64,000 bases of DNA from Triatoma infestans (taxonomy: Eukaryota; Arthropoda; Insecta; Hemiptera; Reduviidae). This document shows, piece after piece, positions 10,301-21,860 of this stretch (position 1 is the first letter of the stretch; each line of letters opens with the position of its first letter). Made by a program: the position numbers and the translations under genes. The DNA is taken from the NCBI GenBank assembly GCA_011037195.1, contig JAAEAF010014371.1:62001-126000 (forward strand), written 5' to 3'. Below the pieces are notes generated by a model. The model searched no databases, was not told where the DNA came from, and saw only the letters and a list, made by a program, of their open reading frames with translations.

Positions 10301-12344
10301 GTTTGTTGAATCCACTTGAAAGGAAAAATTATGTACTATTCCAAAGTTATATTCTCCATTGAGTTGTTAAAAAGATTATTTATTATATTACATACTTCCT
10401 GTACTTTATTTGCCAATAAATTCACCTGTTATCATATGTTATGCTAAAACTAATATCTAGATTTGTAGTAAATTCCTTTTCTGATATTAATGTTTGCCAA
10501 GTAAAATAAACAAACAAGCAAAACAAACAAACGTGTTACTTACTGGAAAGGTAACATATAAAAAAGAAAGATAAATTAGATGTTTATTATTATTATTATT
10601 TTCATTATTTATCCTTTATTTTATTTGATTATTTTTCCTCTTTTAAAATACAATAAATAATCGTTATTTATGTACATGGCAATCTAAGTATTTGCTTACA
10701 TCTTTTTTTTGTAAAGATCTCTATATATATTTTTTTTTTCCTACTAGTAGTCAGATTTCGCGTGTTCACCCCTCCTCCAATCTAGCATAACGATCACCGT
10801 GCACTCTACATATTTTCCCTTCTTATTCAAAAACCAATTTCAAGATCAAATACAACTCACCAAGATTTTTTCCTCTATACACTTCCACTTTGCACAAGTA
10901 AGGAAGGAAATATTCCCTAGGGATAAAGTGAACTTTGCTTTTGGTTTCAACTTCTACATATTCCTTTTAGCAATTCCCATTCCACACTTATATGTAAACC
11001 AACAAATTCATACAAATACATATATACACACCAATTCACACAATATCACATGCTCACACACAATACACGGAGATTGTGTTGTGAGTATAATACCATGACC
11101 TACCAGTTTTACAAGCCGTGTGCAAAGTATCTTACTCCCATAAGTTTTCTTAAAAAAAAAAATAATAATAATAAAGATTTATTTAAGTTTTGAAAGGACC
11201 CATAAGTAACATTAGTGGATAAATGGTTGAACGAAAAACTCTTCACTAAATGTGACTTACATAAATTCTAAGGAAAACAATACCATTTTCTGCTTGAATG
11301 GAGGTAGAGACGGGCAAATACTAGTAGGAAGAATAGACCTAAGGTAGGGAGTAGAAAGAAAAAAAAAAGAAAAGGGTAATATTTTGAGACTATAAAAGGT
11401 TATATGTATGGACTATAGGGGTTGGACCTCTAGTCGTATGACCATAAACGCCACTTGTCCATAAGGTAATAAATTTGCTAATGTCTATAACAGAAAAAAG
11501 AATTGTTTTAAACGTTACTGGCAAACCCCTACTTATATATATATATATATATATATACGCAGGGTTACCATTGAAATCCTGTGGTTCATCTTGCTGGCTG
11601 CTTACAAATACACTAGTACTACACTGACGACAATGTTGAAGGAGTGTAGAGTACTTTCAAACTGTGTAGTTGCAAACGAACCCCTAGTAGTAACTCCGCC
11701 AAATCCACAATCCCAACAGCCCTAACATTACATTTAACCCTTCCCAGTATATATATATATATATATATATAGTATACCATCCAAACAAACTACCATCATC
11801 TCTCATAAGATAAATGAAGCCTAGTGCCGACCCTTTCTGCTTCATCATAATGATTAATAGTACCCAAAGCTTTCTTACGGTTAATTAAACCTTTAATCAA
11901 ATGTGTTACAACATTACAAATCACTGTTATATTTTACTTCATAAAAAAAAAATAATAAAATAAAATAAGGAATACCCAAAGAAATAAACATAATTCCATT
12001 ATTTTCCCATATTTTAAATTTTCTAATTACCAAATATATCCACAATAGACCTCTTATTTTAGGTAGCAGTGGAATGAGGCTCGCCCTCTCCGCTCGAATC
12101 TACTCTAATTAACAAATATTATTTGAAATTCATTTCGTTATCACTTTCCATTATGTACAAATAATATCCTAAATAATCAATAATAAATAACTGTGTCGTT
12201 CTAAAGATATATAAATTTGAACAGTATTTTATATTAAAATATCTTGTAGGAAATCTTCGCATGATTTTCTGTGTTACCGTTAATCTCATATTTTTTATTT
12301 TTTAAATTTTCTTCTTAAAAAAACATTTTTTTTTAAAGTTTCCT
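10301..12344. other. AT-rich non-coding stretch
   Basis: Holds two (AT)n microsatellites (11533-11558 and 11748-11771) and assorted A/T-rich simple sequence. No gene or element boundary is recognised. Confidence 0.4.
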
Positions 12345-13530
12345 TTTTAAAGGTGGTAAAAGAAATGTATGGCAATTTCAAGTACCAAGCCAAGATTGCC
12401 TCAGAGCTCTCCCAGCCATTCACAACATCTAAAGGACTAATCCAGGGACGCTGTATGTCGAGTTATATCTCAAAGTTGCTCTCAGAGGATGGAATGAGAA
12501 ATGTAGGAGAAGGGGAATAAAGATTGCAGATAATCTGTACATTTCTAATCTTCTATTCGCAGACGACCAGGTTATTATTGCAGAGGATGTAGATGATGCT
12601 AGCTATATGCTGAGGAAATTGATGGAATATTATGCTGAATGGGGAAATAAGATGGAGCACTTGTCCACGTCGAATGCAAATACCATAGAAATAGAAGGTA
12701 GACCCAGTAAAAGAGTGGATCATTTTAAATAATAGGCGTCAATTGCAGAAAAGAATGGCTCCTCCAAGCAGGCAGTAGAGAGAAGAATTAGTGAGGGAAA
12801 AAAGTAAAGGAGCATTGAACCCAGTGCTATAGAGCGGAAATTTGTTACTCGAAACCAAGAGGCTGATATTCACATCGATCCTCCAAGGTATCCTACTGTA
12901 CGGCGCAGAAACGTGGGTACTGTACAGAAGACAGCGTGAAAGACTCCTGGAAGTGGAGATGCATTTTTGGAGGAGATCTGCAGGATGTCCGAGGCGTGAC
13001 AAAGTTAGAAATGACGACATTAGGAAGAGGATGGGCGTGGAGTGGAACATCTTGGAAATCATTGAGACTTAGGCACTCACGTGGTGTGGGCATTTGAGGA
13101 AGATGGGCAGCGAGATGAATGCCGAAAGAGGAGAGGTAGACCCAGAGGTAGATGGAGAGACCGGGTGGAGGAGATGATGGCTGGTTATGGATGCATTTTT
13201 GGAGGAGATCTGCAGGATGTCCGAGGCGTGACAAAGTTAGAAATGACGACATTAGGAAGAGGATGGGCGTGGAGTGGAACATCTTGGAAATCATTGAGAC
13301 TTAGGCACTCACGTGGTGTGGGCATTTGAGGAAGATGGGCAGCGAGATGAATGCCGAAAGAGGAGAGGTAGACCCAGAGGTAGATGGAGAGACCGGGTGG
13401 AGGAGATGATGGCTGGTTATGGCCTGACGGAAGAGCAGGCAGAGGATCGTGTTGTTTGGAAGAGGGCAATCGCGCTCGATGGCTGAAGGGAACCACGATT
13501 TGTGGAAAACTCCGAGAGAGAAAAGAAAAA
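12345..13530 (+). pseudogene. Degraded LINE reverse transcriptase 3' half, with internal tandem duplication
   Basis: Plus-strand reading begins VKEMYGNFKYQAKIASELSQ and TTSKGLIQGRCMS. The catalytic RT box C follows as LLFADDQVIIAEDVDDAS near 12548-12600, then MLRKLMEYYAEWGNKME. A post-RT region follows from 12842: ILLYGAETWVL, then RRSAGCPRRDKVRNDDI. The end reads RWRDRVEEMMAGYG and AEDRVVWKRAIALDG then stop at about 13488. At least three stops or frameshifts interrupt it. 12959-13190 is duplicated perfectly in tandem at 13191-13422, which truncates the natural reading. The clade is not determined: RTE- or CR1-like post-RT sequence, without RNase H. Confidence 0.7.
12959..13422 (+). repeat. 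Perfect 232-bp tandem duplication (two units)
   Basis: Units 12959-13190 and 13191-13422 appear identical base for base. Each starts ATGCATTTTTGGAGG and ends GCTGGTTATGG. The duplication lies inside the LINE remnant above. Confidence 0.9.
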
Positions 13531-14548
13531 CAGTTTAAGTTTATGCTCTTGCTTAAGTATGTTCCACCACATCATGGTGGCTAACATTCAGCCTTCCCAT
13601 AACCTTCGGAACTCAACTTTTCAATTGAAAATGTGATGCGATTATTTAATAATTAAAAAAAAAACATTTGAAGTTGTTTTCGAGAAACTCGGATACCACT
13701 ACAAAATATTAGGTCACACTTCCGGTTAACCGTGTTTTTTTTATGTTTTTTTTTTAATTTGATATTTATTAACATTGAATTATATTGTTGATTGTAATTG
13801 TATATTATTTTAAGCTAGTATTTTTAAAAGGAAGGCTGACGTCACTATACCATAAATCTAATTTTATTGCAAAATATTTTTTAATATTTTAGTTTGAGTT
13901 TCTGGGATGTATCTGATTCAAGGGAACCCTAAAACATGTTTGACCATGATATCTATAGTGGAAAATCATTTTTTTTTTTTTTTTTTAATTTCAAAGTATT
14001 ATGGAATCTTTACAACTGTTATTTTTCGATATTGATTTTTCTTTCATCAACTTGAAGAGTTTTCTATTACTGCCTAAATCACGTTTACAATATTATATTG
14101 TAAAGTATAAACAACTCAAAATACCATAGAGTTAGAATAGATCCGAATAGAATACTGAATAGAATAAACAAACAGTAAGTCCTAGTCACAGAATAATTAG
14201 CAATACAATAAAGAGAAATTGGAAAATCATTGAAGCTTTCAAATGCTTCAATTATTCATTATTGTAGTTTGGAAGAAAATCGGGAAAGCCGATAATGGCA
14301 ATTCAATAGTTTGCAAAACAAACATTGAATATCGTTTAAGAAGTGGCCCTCTTAATCTTTAGTATATTTAATAACCTATTATAGAATTTGATTTGAATTT
14401 CAACATTAAATTTAATGAAATATCATAAATATTAGAATGCAAAAAAAAATGTTTATGATATTATTGTATATTTATTGCTTATAAGTTTACAAACTTTCTG
14501 CAATTGAGTTGGCTAAACTTATAAATTTTTTTACATTGATTACAAAAA
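13525..14548. other. AT-rich stretch with a possible tiny K fragment
   Basis: Around 13680-13740 the sequence GTCACACTTCCGGTTAACCG resembles the K subrepeat junction in reverse, but the match is short. Elsewhere there are only A/T runs. Confidence 0.3.
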
Positions 14549-15555
14549 TTTAAAAATAAAAAAATCTGGTGTGAAACACTCACACAACTTTCTCTTACTC
14601 CAGTACTCAAAATTATAATTGACAAATTTTATAGTTAGTGTACCAAATTTAATGAAATTCGTCGAAAAGTGAAAACACTGTCTAGTAAAACTGTCTGGTT
14701 TACTAATTTCCTTGAAACTCGGAATTTGGGTCATATATTAATTTCTAGTTATTTCAATTTGGATGACAGAATTGTATAATCAACTGTGATAGCATTTGAA
14801 AGAAAAACATAACCCTCCTCCCCCAAAAGTCCCCTTAAATGAATTTATCAGGGGAAAAGTTTCAAATAAAAGTTGTAGCTCTTTATATGTATAGTTAACA
14901 ACACTCGTTTAAAGAAAATCGTTGGACCCATTTTCGAGAAAATACCAGAAAACTGAAAATTATATTTCAGTAAAACCGCACTTCCGGTTATCTATTTTTT
15001 TTCAAACTCGGAATTTCAACAACATATTTAATTCTAATTAACATTATTTAGATGACAGAATTGTCTAAATACACTGAAACAGCAGTTAAGATGAAAACCT
15101 AAACCCACCCCTCCCCCAGAAGTGCCCTTAAATGAATTTTCCTGGAGAAATGTTTCAAATAAAAGTTGTAGCTCTTTGTATGTGTAGTTGATATAGCAAG
15201 TTTAAAGAAAATCTTCGGAGCCATTTTTGAGAAAATTGCAAAAACGTAAAAAAAACAACTAGTAAAGTGGTACTTCCGGTTGAGGAATATTGACACATAA
15301 CGCACCGTCAGATCCCATGGTGATACCTAAACGTAATATCAAGTTTGAACTTTCTACGATTTTTCGTTTTTGAGCTATGCTGTTCACATACATACACACA
15401 CACAGACACACACACACACACACACATACAGACCATTCGCTAAAAACCACTTTTTTGGACTCAGGGGACCTCAAAACGGATATTTCCGGTGAAAACTCGA
15501 TATCGAAAATTTGACACGAATACAATACTTCCTCTTACTAGGAGTAAGAGAAAGT
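14549..15555 (-). mobile_element. Element K, copy 2, reverse orientation
   Basis: Full-length inverse copy of 8364-9341. The 5' terminus is at 15541-15555 and the inner 3' inverted terminus at 14587-14601. The terminal hairpin and A-run (T-run in element sense) are at 14549-14580. Internal (CA)n lies at about 15398-15425. Close identity to copy 1 (for example AGTGCCCTTAAATGAATTTTCC) indicates recent activity relative to the eroded copies. Confidence 0.8.
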
Positions 15556-15811
15556 AATAAAAATACATCTCTTTAAAGATCTTAAAACCAAAATAATCCT
15601 TCTTCTAATTTAAAACAGAATATTCATCTTTTAGAGATATAAAAAATATAGCAAACTAACAGAGTCGAATATAAATAAGTACAGCAAAAAAACAAACATT
15701 TTGAATGAATTATAAAAGATAAATAAACAAAAGACAACAATAATATATATATTATAACCATCTCAAGAATATTTGGAAATGTGAAATAAATTCATTCAAT
15801 CCATTATTATT

Positions 15812-16070
15812 ATTTTATTTTTTTTTTTTCCGGCGCATCGACTGCCATGGTCATTAGCCGGAACTCGTTTATGCTTTCTCGTTCTATGGCCACTCGAGCT
15901 GGGATGGCACAGGTTAACCTGTGTGGCTTCCACACACAACACCTTGCTCAGCAAGGCAGGGTGGAGCCACAGGTATTCGAGGATCTACCCACACATCCCC
16001 TCTTATATCATCGATCTAGTCGTCGAGGAGGAGTGTGGGTTTATTGTCTGTGCCATCCCTTATTTTATTA
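15812..16070 (-). mobile_element. Poly-A-tailed retroelement fragment, unidentified
   Basis: Moderately GC-rich block that on the minus strand ends GTCGATGCGCCGG followed by a long A-run (15815-15830 in plus coordinates), so it looks like a reverse-transcribed insert. It contains a perfect 16-base palindrome, CACAGGTTAACCTGTG, at 15908-15923. No coding match is recognised. Confidence 0.4.
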
Positions 16071-16374
16071 ATAACTTTTAATCAATTTTATTAATAACTG
16101 GGGTCGACTCTAATGTAACAAAAATTACTATTTATTCATTAAGCTATATATAATAAAGGTGTTTATTAAGAGTATTATCTACAAAATAAATTGCTATCTT
16201 TAATTAATAATTAATTATAATACAATAATATCGTGGAAGAGGCTATTTACTGTACAACATGGATGTGCAGTACTTTAAACTAATGTTCCTGCACATCTTA
16301 AAATCATCAAAATTAAGTCTAACTTGAAGCTATGGGATTGAAATACTTTTATAAATTTTCTTTCAACCCCTGAT

Positions 16375-16630
16375 AAAAGAAAACCTACTCTAAACATTCA
16401 TGCTAGCACTCTCGCCAATAAATACTTTCAGACTACTAAAAATACCATCCACGCTAATAAATACATTCTCGCCAATAAATACTTTCATACTACTAAAAGA
16501 AAAACATTCATACTAACAAATACTTTATCGCCAATAAATACATTCAGACCAATAAAATACATTCACGCTTATAAATACATTTTCTCAAATAAATACATTC
16601 ATGCTAATGATTCATTCATACTATGCATTC
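16375..16630. repeat. Degenerate short tandem repeat, AATAAATACATTC-like
   Basis: About a dozen diverged units of the pattern CCAATAAATACATTC, with spacing varying from 15 to about 35 bases. It lies directly beyond the 3' end of the minus-strand LINE at 16744-17545. Confidence 0.65.
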
Positions 16631-16634
16631 ACAG

Positions 16635-16719
16635 AAGGGGAAAGTACTCGATATTCCTTTCCCCTTTATAATAAATAAACTAACCTAATTGGGTGAAGTA
16701 CTCAATATTCCTTCACCCA
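16635..16719. other. Pair of covarying stem-loops in a LINE 3' UTR
   Basis: Hairpin 1 (16635-16666): 10-bp stem AAGGGGAAAG/CTTTCCCCTT around a 12-base loop TACTCGATATTC. Hairpin 2 (16690-16719): 9-bp stem TGGGTGAAG/CTTCACCCA around TACTCAATATTC. The stems differ by base-pair changes matched on both sides, while the loops are almost identical. This suggests that an RNA structure is maintained, perhaps a recognition element for the LINE reverse transcriptase. Confidence 0.7.
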
Positions 16720-16743
16720 GATTCACTTAATCTAAGTACTAAC

Positions 16744-17544
16744 CTAAATTCTATTATATACATTTATAGATCTTAAATAAGTAAATAGCCTCCTTGTGTA
16801 AGGAGAACCCTCGTGTAAAATAGCGCGCTTGTCATATGGCAGGCCTGCTTCTTCCCTTTGTGTACGCAGAGCCTGACATCCTACCAACACATGTGCCACC
16901 GTCAGCCTTTCTCGGCATCGGGGGCACGTCGGTCTTCTTTCATCAATAAGGAGGTGCCCATGTGTCACACGTGTGTGACCAATAATTAGCCTCGTAAGTA
17001 TAACTGATTCATGCCGCGGGTAGTTCTCGACTGTAGCATTTCGCACACATGGCTTAATTTCTTTTAATTTTTCATTTGTTCTGTCCCATTGCCATTTTTT
17101 ATTTATAACATTTTTCATGAAAATTTGTAAGTCAGTGGGACGCACAGGTGTGACAACTTCAGTATAAGTAGAGGCAGCTCGTTTGGCTGCCTCGTCCGCC
17201 TTTTCGTTACCGGACACACCAATGTGGCCCGGCACCCAGGCGAACGTCACCCTTTGACCATGTGCGCTTAGTTGAAACAGCAAATTGTATAACTTAATGA
17301 CCATTGGGTCTGTCGAGAATTTATCCCGGAGAGCCATTAATACGCTTAATGAGTCTGCCGATATTAGTGACTTATTATATCTTTTTTCTTTTATCAAGTT
17401 TATGGCCTGGCAAATTGCGAACATTTCTGCTGTGTACGCGGTTGCATACTGAGGGAGTGTCCAACTCAGGGCAACTCCCTCCGTGTACACGGCGCTCCCA
17501 CGCCGTCGCCTATCTTCGACCCTTCTGTAAAGATAGGTCGGAAA

Positions 17545-17545
<1 letters not shown>
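16744..17545 (-). pseudogene. RNase H-bearing LINE, RNase H domain and C-terminal tail
   Basis: A 248-residue frame (17490-16744) carries a retrotransposon RNase H. Visible features are AEMFAICQA (Glu 22), SADSLSVL (Asp 46) and WVPGHIGVSGNEKADEAA (His 89, Asp 99). A C-terminal C-x2-C-x7-H-x4-C zinc tail follows (CPRCRERLTVAHVLVGC). The first catalytic block FTEGSKIGDGVGA lies just upstream at about 17495-17535 but one base out of frame, so the domain is broken once; its usual Asp is read as Glu. Upstream the element stops abruptly at a (TAA)n microsatellite. No RT domain remains. It is I-superfamily by its RNase H; the family is not determined. Confidence 0.85.

Positions 17546-17546
<1 letters not shown>

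Positions 17547-17575
<29 letters not shown>
17547..17575. repeat. (ATT)n microsatellite
   Basis: Nine to ten uninterrupted triplets at the 5' truncation point of the adjacent LINE. Confidence 0.9.
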
Positions 17576-18417
17576 CATTACCTTCATACTTATTCTTATA
17601 TTTCGTTAATAATATCTCATTCATTTCTTGTTATCATCATCATTGCTGCTTATTTTTATCATTTCAATCAATGCCCAGTATTTTTTTAATTTATTTTTCT
17701 TTTTTTTTTTGGTAGTGACTGACATATGATATAAAATTATATAATTTGCTCAACTGACATTCAGTTTGTGACATCAAAAAAACTGAAGTCTTAAAGAATA
17801 TAATAAGGACATTTGGTTAGAAAATGTTCTAGGGTGTCTCTTTTAAATAGTAAACATGTAAAACAGTAATTATCAGATTTAATTTTTTTCCCTTTCGTAT
17901 AAATAAACGGAATAATAATTGTAAATGTAATAATAATAATAATAATATCAAAATCATTTGTATTAAAGTTATAGCGAAATCACAAAATCTTATATAATTA
18001 ATTTTTTCTAACAACTGAAAAACTATCAATATCATTGTTGGCAATTTTTATTGAGAAGCGTGTGGTATTCACACCGCCGCGATTCCCACCGCCATTTATT
18101 TCTGGCTCCCCTGCATAGGTTTGCTGCTATCTGTAGCTTTCCATGATGTTGGGCTAACACCGTATTTGCCCTCACTAAATCAAAACCTGAATCCCTGCAC
18201 TACTGGCGAGTAAAAATAAAAATAAATCAATAAAAATCGCCAACCGTGAGGACAATTGACATAAATTCTATTATTGCTTCAGAGAAGATGGCTTAGTTCA
18301 AGTTGATAATTGAAATTCGCCGAAATATTTCTATACATAAATATATTGTACATAGAGCCTGGGGTTGCCAGCCCTGCGTACCAGTCTGAAATTATCTTTC
18401 AAAAAATATTTTATTAG
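17576..18417. other. AT-rich stretch, nothing clear
   Basis: At 18280-18340, GAAGATGGC...GCCGAAA recalls a ruined hammerhead stem II, but the core is not intact. No coding signal is seen. Confidence 0.3.
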
Positions 18418-18490
18418 TGAATGTGTGGATGGATCCGAAATGCTAGATAACATCTGGTACTTTATCCATCGTAGCATGCATATTTATTTT

Positions 18491-18530
18491 CTTTCTGACC
18501 GGTTTCTGACTTTCATCCATCGTCAGAGTA
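18491..18530 (-). ncRNA. Hammerhead core in left arm, family B (one stem II mismatch)
   Basis: Minus strand: CTGACGA, GGAT-GAAA-GTCA, GAAA, CCGG, GTC. The stem II closing pair is lost (C to A); the rest is intact. Confidence 0.55.
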
Positions 18531-19250
18531 AATTCACCAAGTTCGTGTAGAGTGTTCACTTCAATGTAATGTTTCTGTTACTTGTTACTCACACTTGTTG
18601 GTTGTATACAATTATGTGGGGAGGTTATAAGGTTATGTTACTATGTGTGTGTGAGATTAATGACAAAATGGAATTATTATAAGTTATAATTAGACATTAG
18701 AAAATAGTGTGTAATGAATTTGTTTTTTGTTTTGCAGAATACTCCATAACTAAATTTTAATAGTGTTGTAAAGTATGCTCAGTGTTTTATCAAGTTATTT
18801 TTATTAAGGGGGGGGGGGTGATAAGTTATTTCAGGATTATACTGTTTGAAGAAAGGCGATGCAATGTTTATGGACAGTCAAAAACTTTTACAAGTAATAA
18901 ATAGATGTGAAATACAAGCAGGGTTAATATAAGAAAATATTTAAGTAAATTGATATGTAAGAAAGTTGGCAGCAAACGGCAAATTGGAGAAGACGTTAAA
19001 ATAATTATTACAGAAAATCAAATGTATTCGTTTTTACTTATCATGCCTGTTTTTATATGATATAAATTTATGTTTAAATTATAGTAAGAATATGTTTAGA
19101 GAGATAAGGTGGCATTTGTTAAAAATAGGGCACGGTAAGAGAATTTAAAAATATCATGCAAATGATCTGTATTTTAATCCGGGAAAGAGTGAGTAACAAG
19201 TAACAGAAACATTACATTGAAGTAAACTCTCTACACGAACTTGGTGAATT

Positions 19251-19292
19251 TGCTCTGACGATAGATGAAAGTCCGAAACCTGTCAGGAAGAA
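19251..19292 (+). ncRNA. Hammerhead core in right arm, family B
   Basis: CTGACGA (19255-19261), stem II with AGAT...GTCC, GAAA, ACCTGT stem III and GTC. One pair differs from the 2971 copy in stem II. Confidence 0.55.
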
Positions 19293-19565
19293 AATAAATA
19301 TGCATGCTACGACGGATAAAATACCAGACATTTTTATTAGGTTTAAACAAAAAAAAACAAGATTTTATTCTAATGTAATTGGCTATATCGATTGTTTATT
19401 TTTCGATAGGAACGACCAAAAAATTAACAAGTTTTATTGATTTATTAGTTTAAACTATATTCTCATAAATTTCGAAAATGATCCAAAAATATCTAACCCC
19501 AAATTTTTTTTTGGGTTGAATTTTAATCTTACACAACATTATGATTAAAAAGAAAGAATTTATAT

Positions 19566-19789
19566 CATCAGAGACATTTTCCGTGGTAGCCTGCTTCATT
19601 TTGTGGTCATCGACCGGTTTCGGGCGTTCGCTCATCTTCAGGATGCGTTTTTCAGACAGTGTGACAACACAGACTTGCACAGAGCAACTTAGTTTCACAC
19701 TAACTCAGTTAGATGACCACAAAATGAAGCAGGCTACCACGGAAAATGTCTCTGATGCTTTCCAGCTCTGCGGAACCAACCACCACAAC
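19566..19789. mobile_element. Palindromic PLE-derived insert with 13-bp target-site duplication
   Basis: Flanked by AAAGAATTTATAT at 19553-19565 and 19790-19802. Inside, 19711-19566 on the minus strand is a copy of the PLE 5' region including its hammerhead, truncated at CTCTGATG. 19712-19789 on the plus strand is a second copy beginning GATGACCACAAAATG, the first bases after the hammerhead cleavage site, and running to CCACCACAACA. The two arms therefore share about 45 bases as an inverted repeat. The same source sequence is found at about 960-1160. Confidence 0.85.
19605..19645 (-). ncRNA. Hammerhead ribozyme, PLE-type, inside the palindromic insert
   Basis: Identical in layout to 1071-1112: CATC, CTGAAGA, stem II GAGCG-AA-CGCCC (one mismatch), GAAA, CCGG, GTC, GATG. 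Stem I CATC/GATG is intact. Confidence 0.75.
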
Positions 19790-19802
19790 AAAGAATTTAT
19801 AT

Positions 19803-20799
19803 GTTTGAAGTTTACTGTATGATTTTATCTACCTCTCATCCAACTTATTCTCCTTAATATCCTTTTTATTCTCCTACTCTCCTAGTTTCAGATGATCACG
19901 GTCCCCACGAGATACCTCTGGAGAAGTTCCTTTTATAAAAAGTTTTTTTTTTTAAATCATTCAGTTTTGTATAAAATTAAATTAATTGTAATCCCCAGAA
20001 TATTTCAGTTACATATATTGAAGGATTAATTTCATATTTTTGTTTAACTATAACAATATATTTCCTATATTCATATCTCGCATCTTTGTTTTCAATATGT
20101 AATTGTTTTCAATATGTAATTGTTTTCAATATGTAATTGTTTTCAATATGCTATGCATTATTAATACGCTCCTTTTTTTTCATTCCAATCTCATGGGGAT
20201 TTAGAAGAGTTTTACGCTTAATTGATGGAATAGATTCGTAAGGCTGCTTTAAAATGTTGGAAATAAATTTGTATGCAATTGGTAGTCATGGTAGTGTCAT
20301 TCTAGACTGGATGTTGAACGTGTTAACCAGTAGGTGGACGCTTGGTAACTGCATTCGTTTAAATGAATAAATAAATTAATATTAACTCAAATTTTGACTT
20401 TTGGATAAATCAAATTTGTAATAATTTCTTCTCGATTTGTTTTTACACTTTTGATTTGGAGTATAAATTTGTTGTTCTCTCGGATAACTATCGGTAATGG
20501 CGATGACTTGTAGTATCTTTCTTGAAACGTTCGTTGAAATACCACATCATTAGAAAGAGTGTTGTATTTATTTACTTAGGAGGCAAAAAAACATTTGCAA
20601 AAATTATTTACAAAATTTAACTATTTCCCAGATAAATTGAGTAAAATCTAATAGTAAATATTTTACAAAATCCAATCAACTTATAAGTTGTGACTCGTCA
20701 ATTATTTTTATTCTTAGTTCTTTAGGGATTCAAATATGAAAGTTATGATATAACGATGGAACGGTATATTGTGTGCTAAAAGATAATAAGAAACATCTA
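19803..20799. other. AT-rich stretch with a short tandem repeat
   Basis: Contains the 18-bp tandem repeat listed next. No gene is recognised. Confidence 0.4.
20086..20150. repeat. 18-bp tandem repeat, about 3.6 units
   Basis: The unit TTGTTTTCAATATGTAAT is repeated without change until the last partial unit. Confidence 0.9.
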
Positions 20800-21180
20800 G
20801 CATGAAAGCCAGCTATGCTTTATTAATGGTGAACAGGAACGGCCAAGGCATTATATGTTTATCCATGACAATAGATATTAATACTAAGGCCACGCCCCTT
20901 TGGCCAGAAAGTGGGCCTCCTAAATCACATGGACGGATGTTGAGGGTAAGACAAGGGTGGTTGTTGTTTGAGGTAGGGTTTGGACAGACAATGGTTTGGG
21001 AAGGATCCCACCAGCTTACTGACAAACTGGCCACAGAGCGCCCCCCCTCACCCCAAAATGTATACAGGCCAAGGATACACCCGATAGCCTAACATTTATC
21101 AACCGACGTCCGCATTAACTTAACTTAGTCTGTGTGGCCCATCGGTTTTTCTAACTCTATCTCTTGGGGCTACCGGTATT
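20800..21180. other. Locally GC-richer unrecognised segment
   Basis: More balanced base composition than its surroundings, with open frames on both strands of 73-96 codons (20802-21092 plus, 20813-21034 minus). Neither resembles a known family and they overlap each other, so at most one could be real. It could be an exon or a mobile-element fragment. Confidence 0.25.
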
Positions 21181-21860
21181 ATCAGTAAAAAATTACTTTA
21201 ACAAACAAACAAGAAAAAAAAAAAGTAAATGAAAGCGAATTTCTGTTTAACTAGCAATGAGTAATTGTTAAGTAATTTATTTTTTCAGAAATGAACTTTA
21301 TTTATATCAATAAATTAAAAATTGGTTTATTTATATGTAAAAACTTACTTTGTCAAGATGATTGTTGTTTCAAGGGCAAATCCCAATCTAGTGACGACAC
21401 AATGCTAGAACTCTAGAAATTATGAATCACACTAATGCAGCCAGAAAACGATTAGCAATTTCCAGAAAGTAACAACTCTGTGCATATGTAATTGGTCCTA
21501 TGAATTTTCCTATCTTACAGGACGATTTCACTTTCCAGTACTTAAATATTTGGAATATCGTCATTCTCCCCTATACTTGTTAGATGACCAGCCTATCTCA
21601 GCAAAAATTTAAGTTTACAAACAGAATCTAGTTCGCCTCAATAGTTCCCACTTCCCAATCTTATTTCTATTGCAATCCAGTTCTTCTTGGCCTTTTCGGT
21701 CTGCATTCATCAGTTTTTAGCCACACAGAATTCAGCCAGTCTTGCTACGTACTCATCCATTGCATTAATTCTAATTTAAAAAATCAATTTAATAGAGAAT
21801 TTTTCAACGTTTAAAATTACAACGTTACAAACATATATATATATATATATATATACCTGA
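21181..21860. other. AT-rich stretch
   Basis: Ends in a (TA)n microsatellite (21832-21855). Nothing else is recognised. Confidence 0.4.

Larger units (their letters stand above)
18418..19340. mobile_element. Small element with inverted hammerhead-bearing arms (family B)
   Basis: The left arm (18418-18600) and right arm (19185-19340) are inverse copies of the family B repeat. The arms share GTAACAGAAACATTACATTG, CTCTACACGAACTT, GAATTT.CTCTGACGAT and ATGCATGCTACGA. Between them lie about 580 bases of A/T-rich, non-coding sequence. The arrangement could be two opposite insertions or one inverted-repeat unit; no target-site duplication was found. Confidence 0.6.

Noticed and set aside
12739..13496. 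Antisense open frames over the tandem duplication
   Set aside because: They lie opposite the recognisable LINE reading and repeat with the duplication.
16375..16630. CRISPR-like regularly spaced repeats
   Set aside because: Spacing is irregular and units diverge; it is a degenerate AT-rich tandem repeat in a eukaryotic genome.
18280..18340. Possible fourth hammerhead type (GAAGATGGC...GCCGAAA)
   Set aside because: CUGANGA is not intact and the loop is too long, so it does not qualify.
20802..21092. 96-codon plus-strand frame
   Set aside because: No family resemblance, and an equally open frame lies on the other strand.
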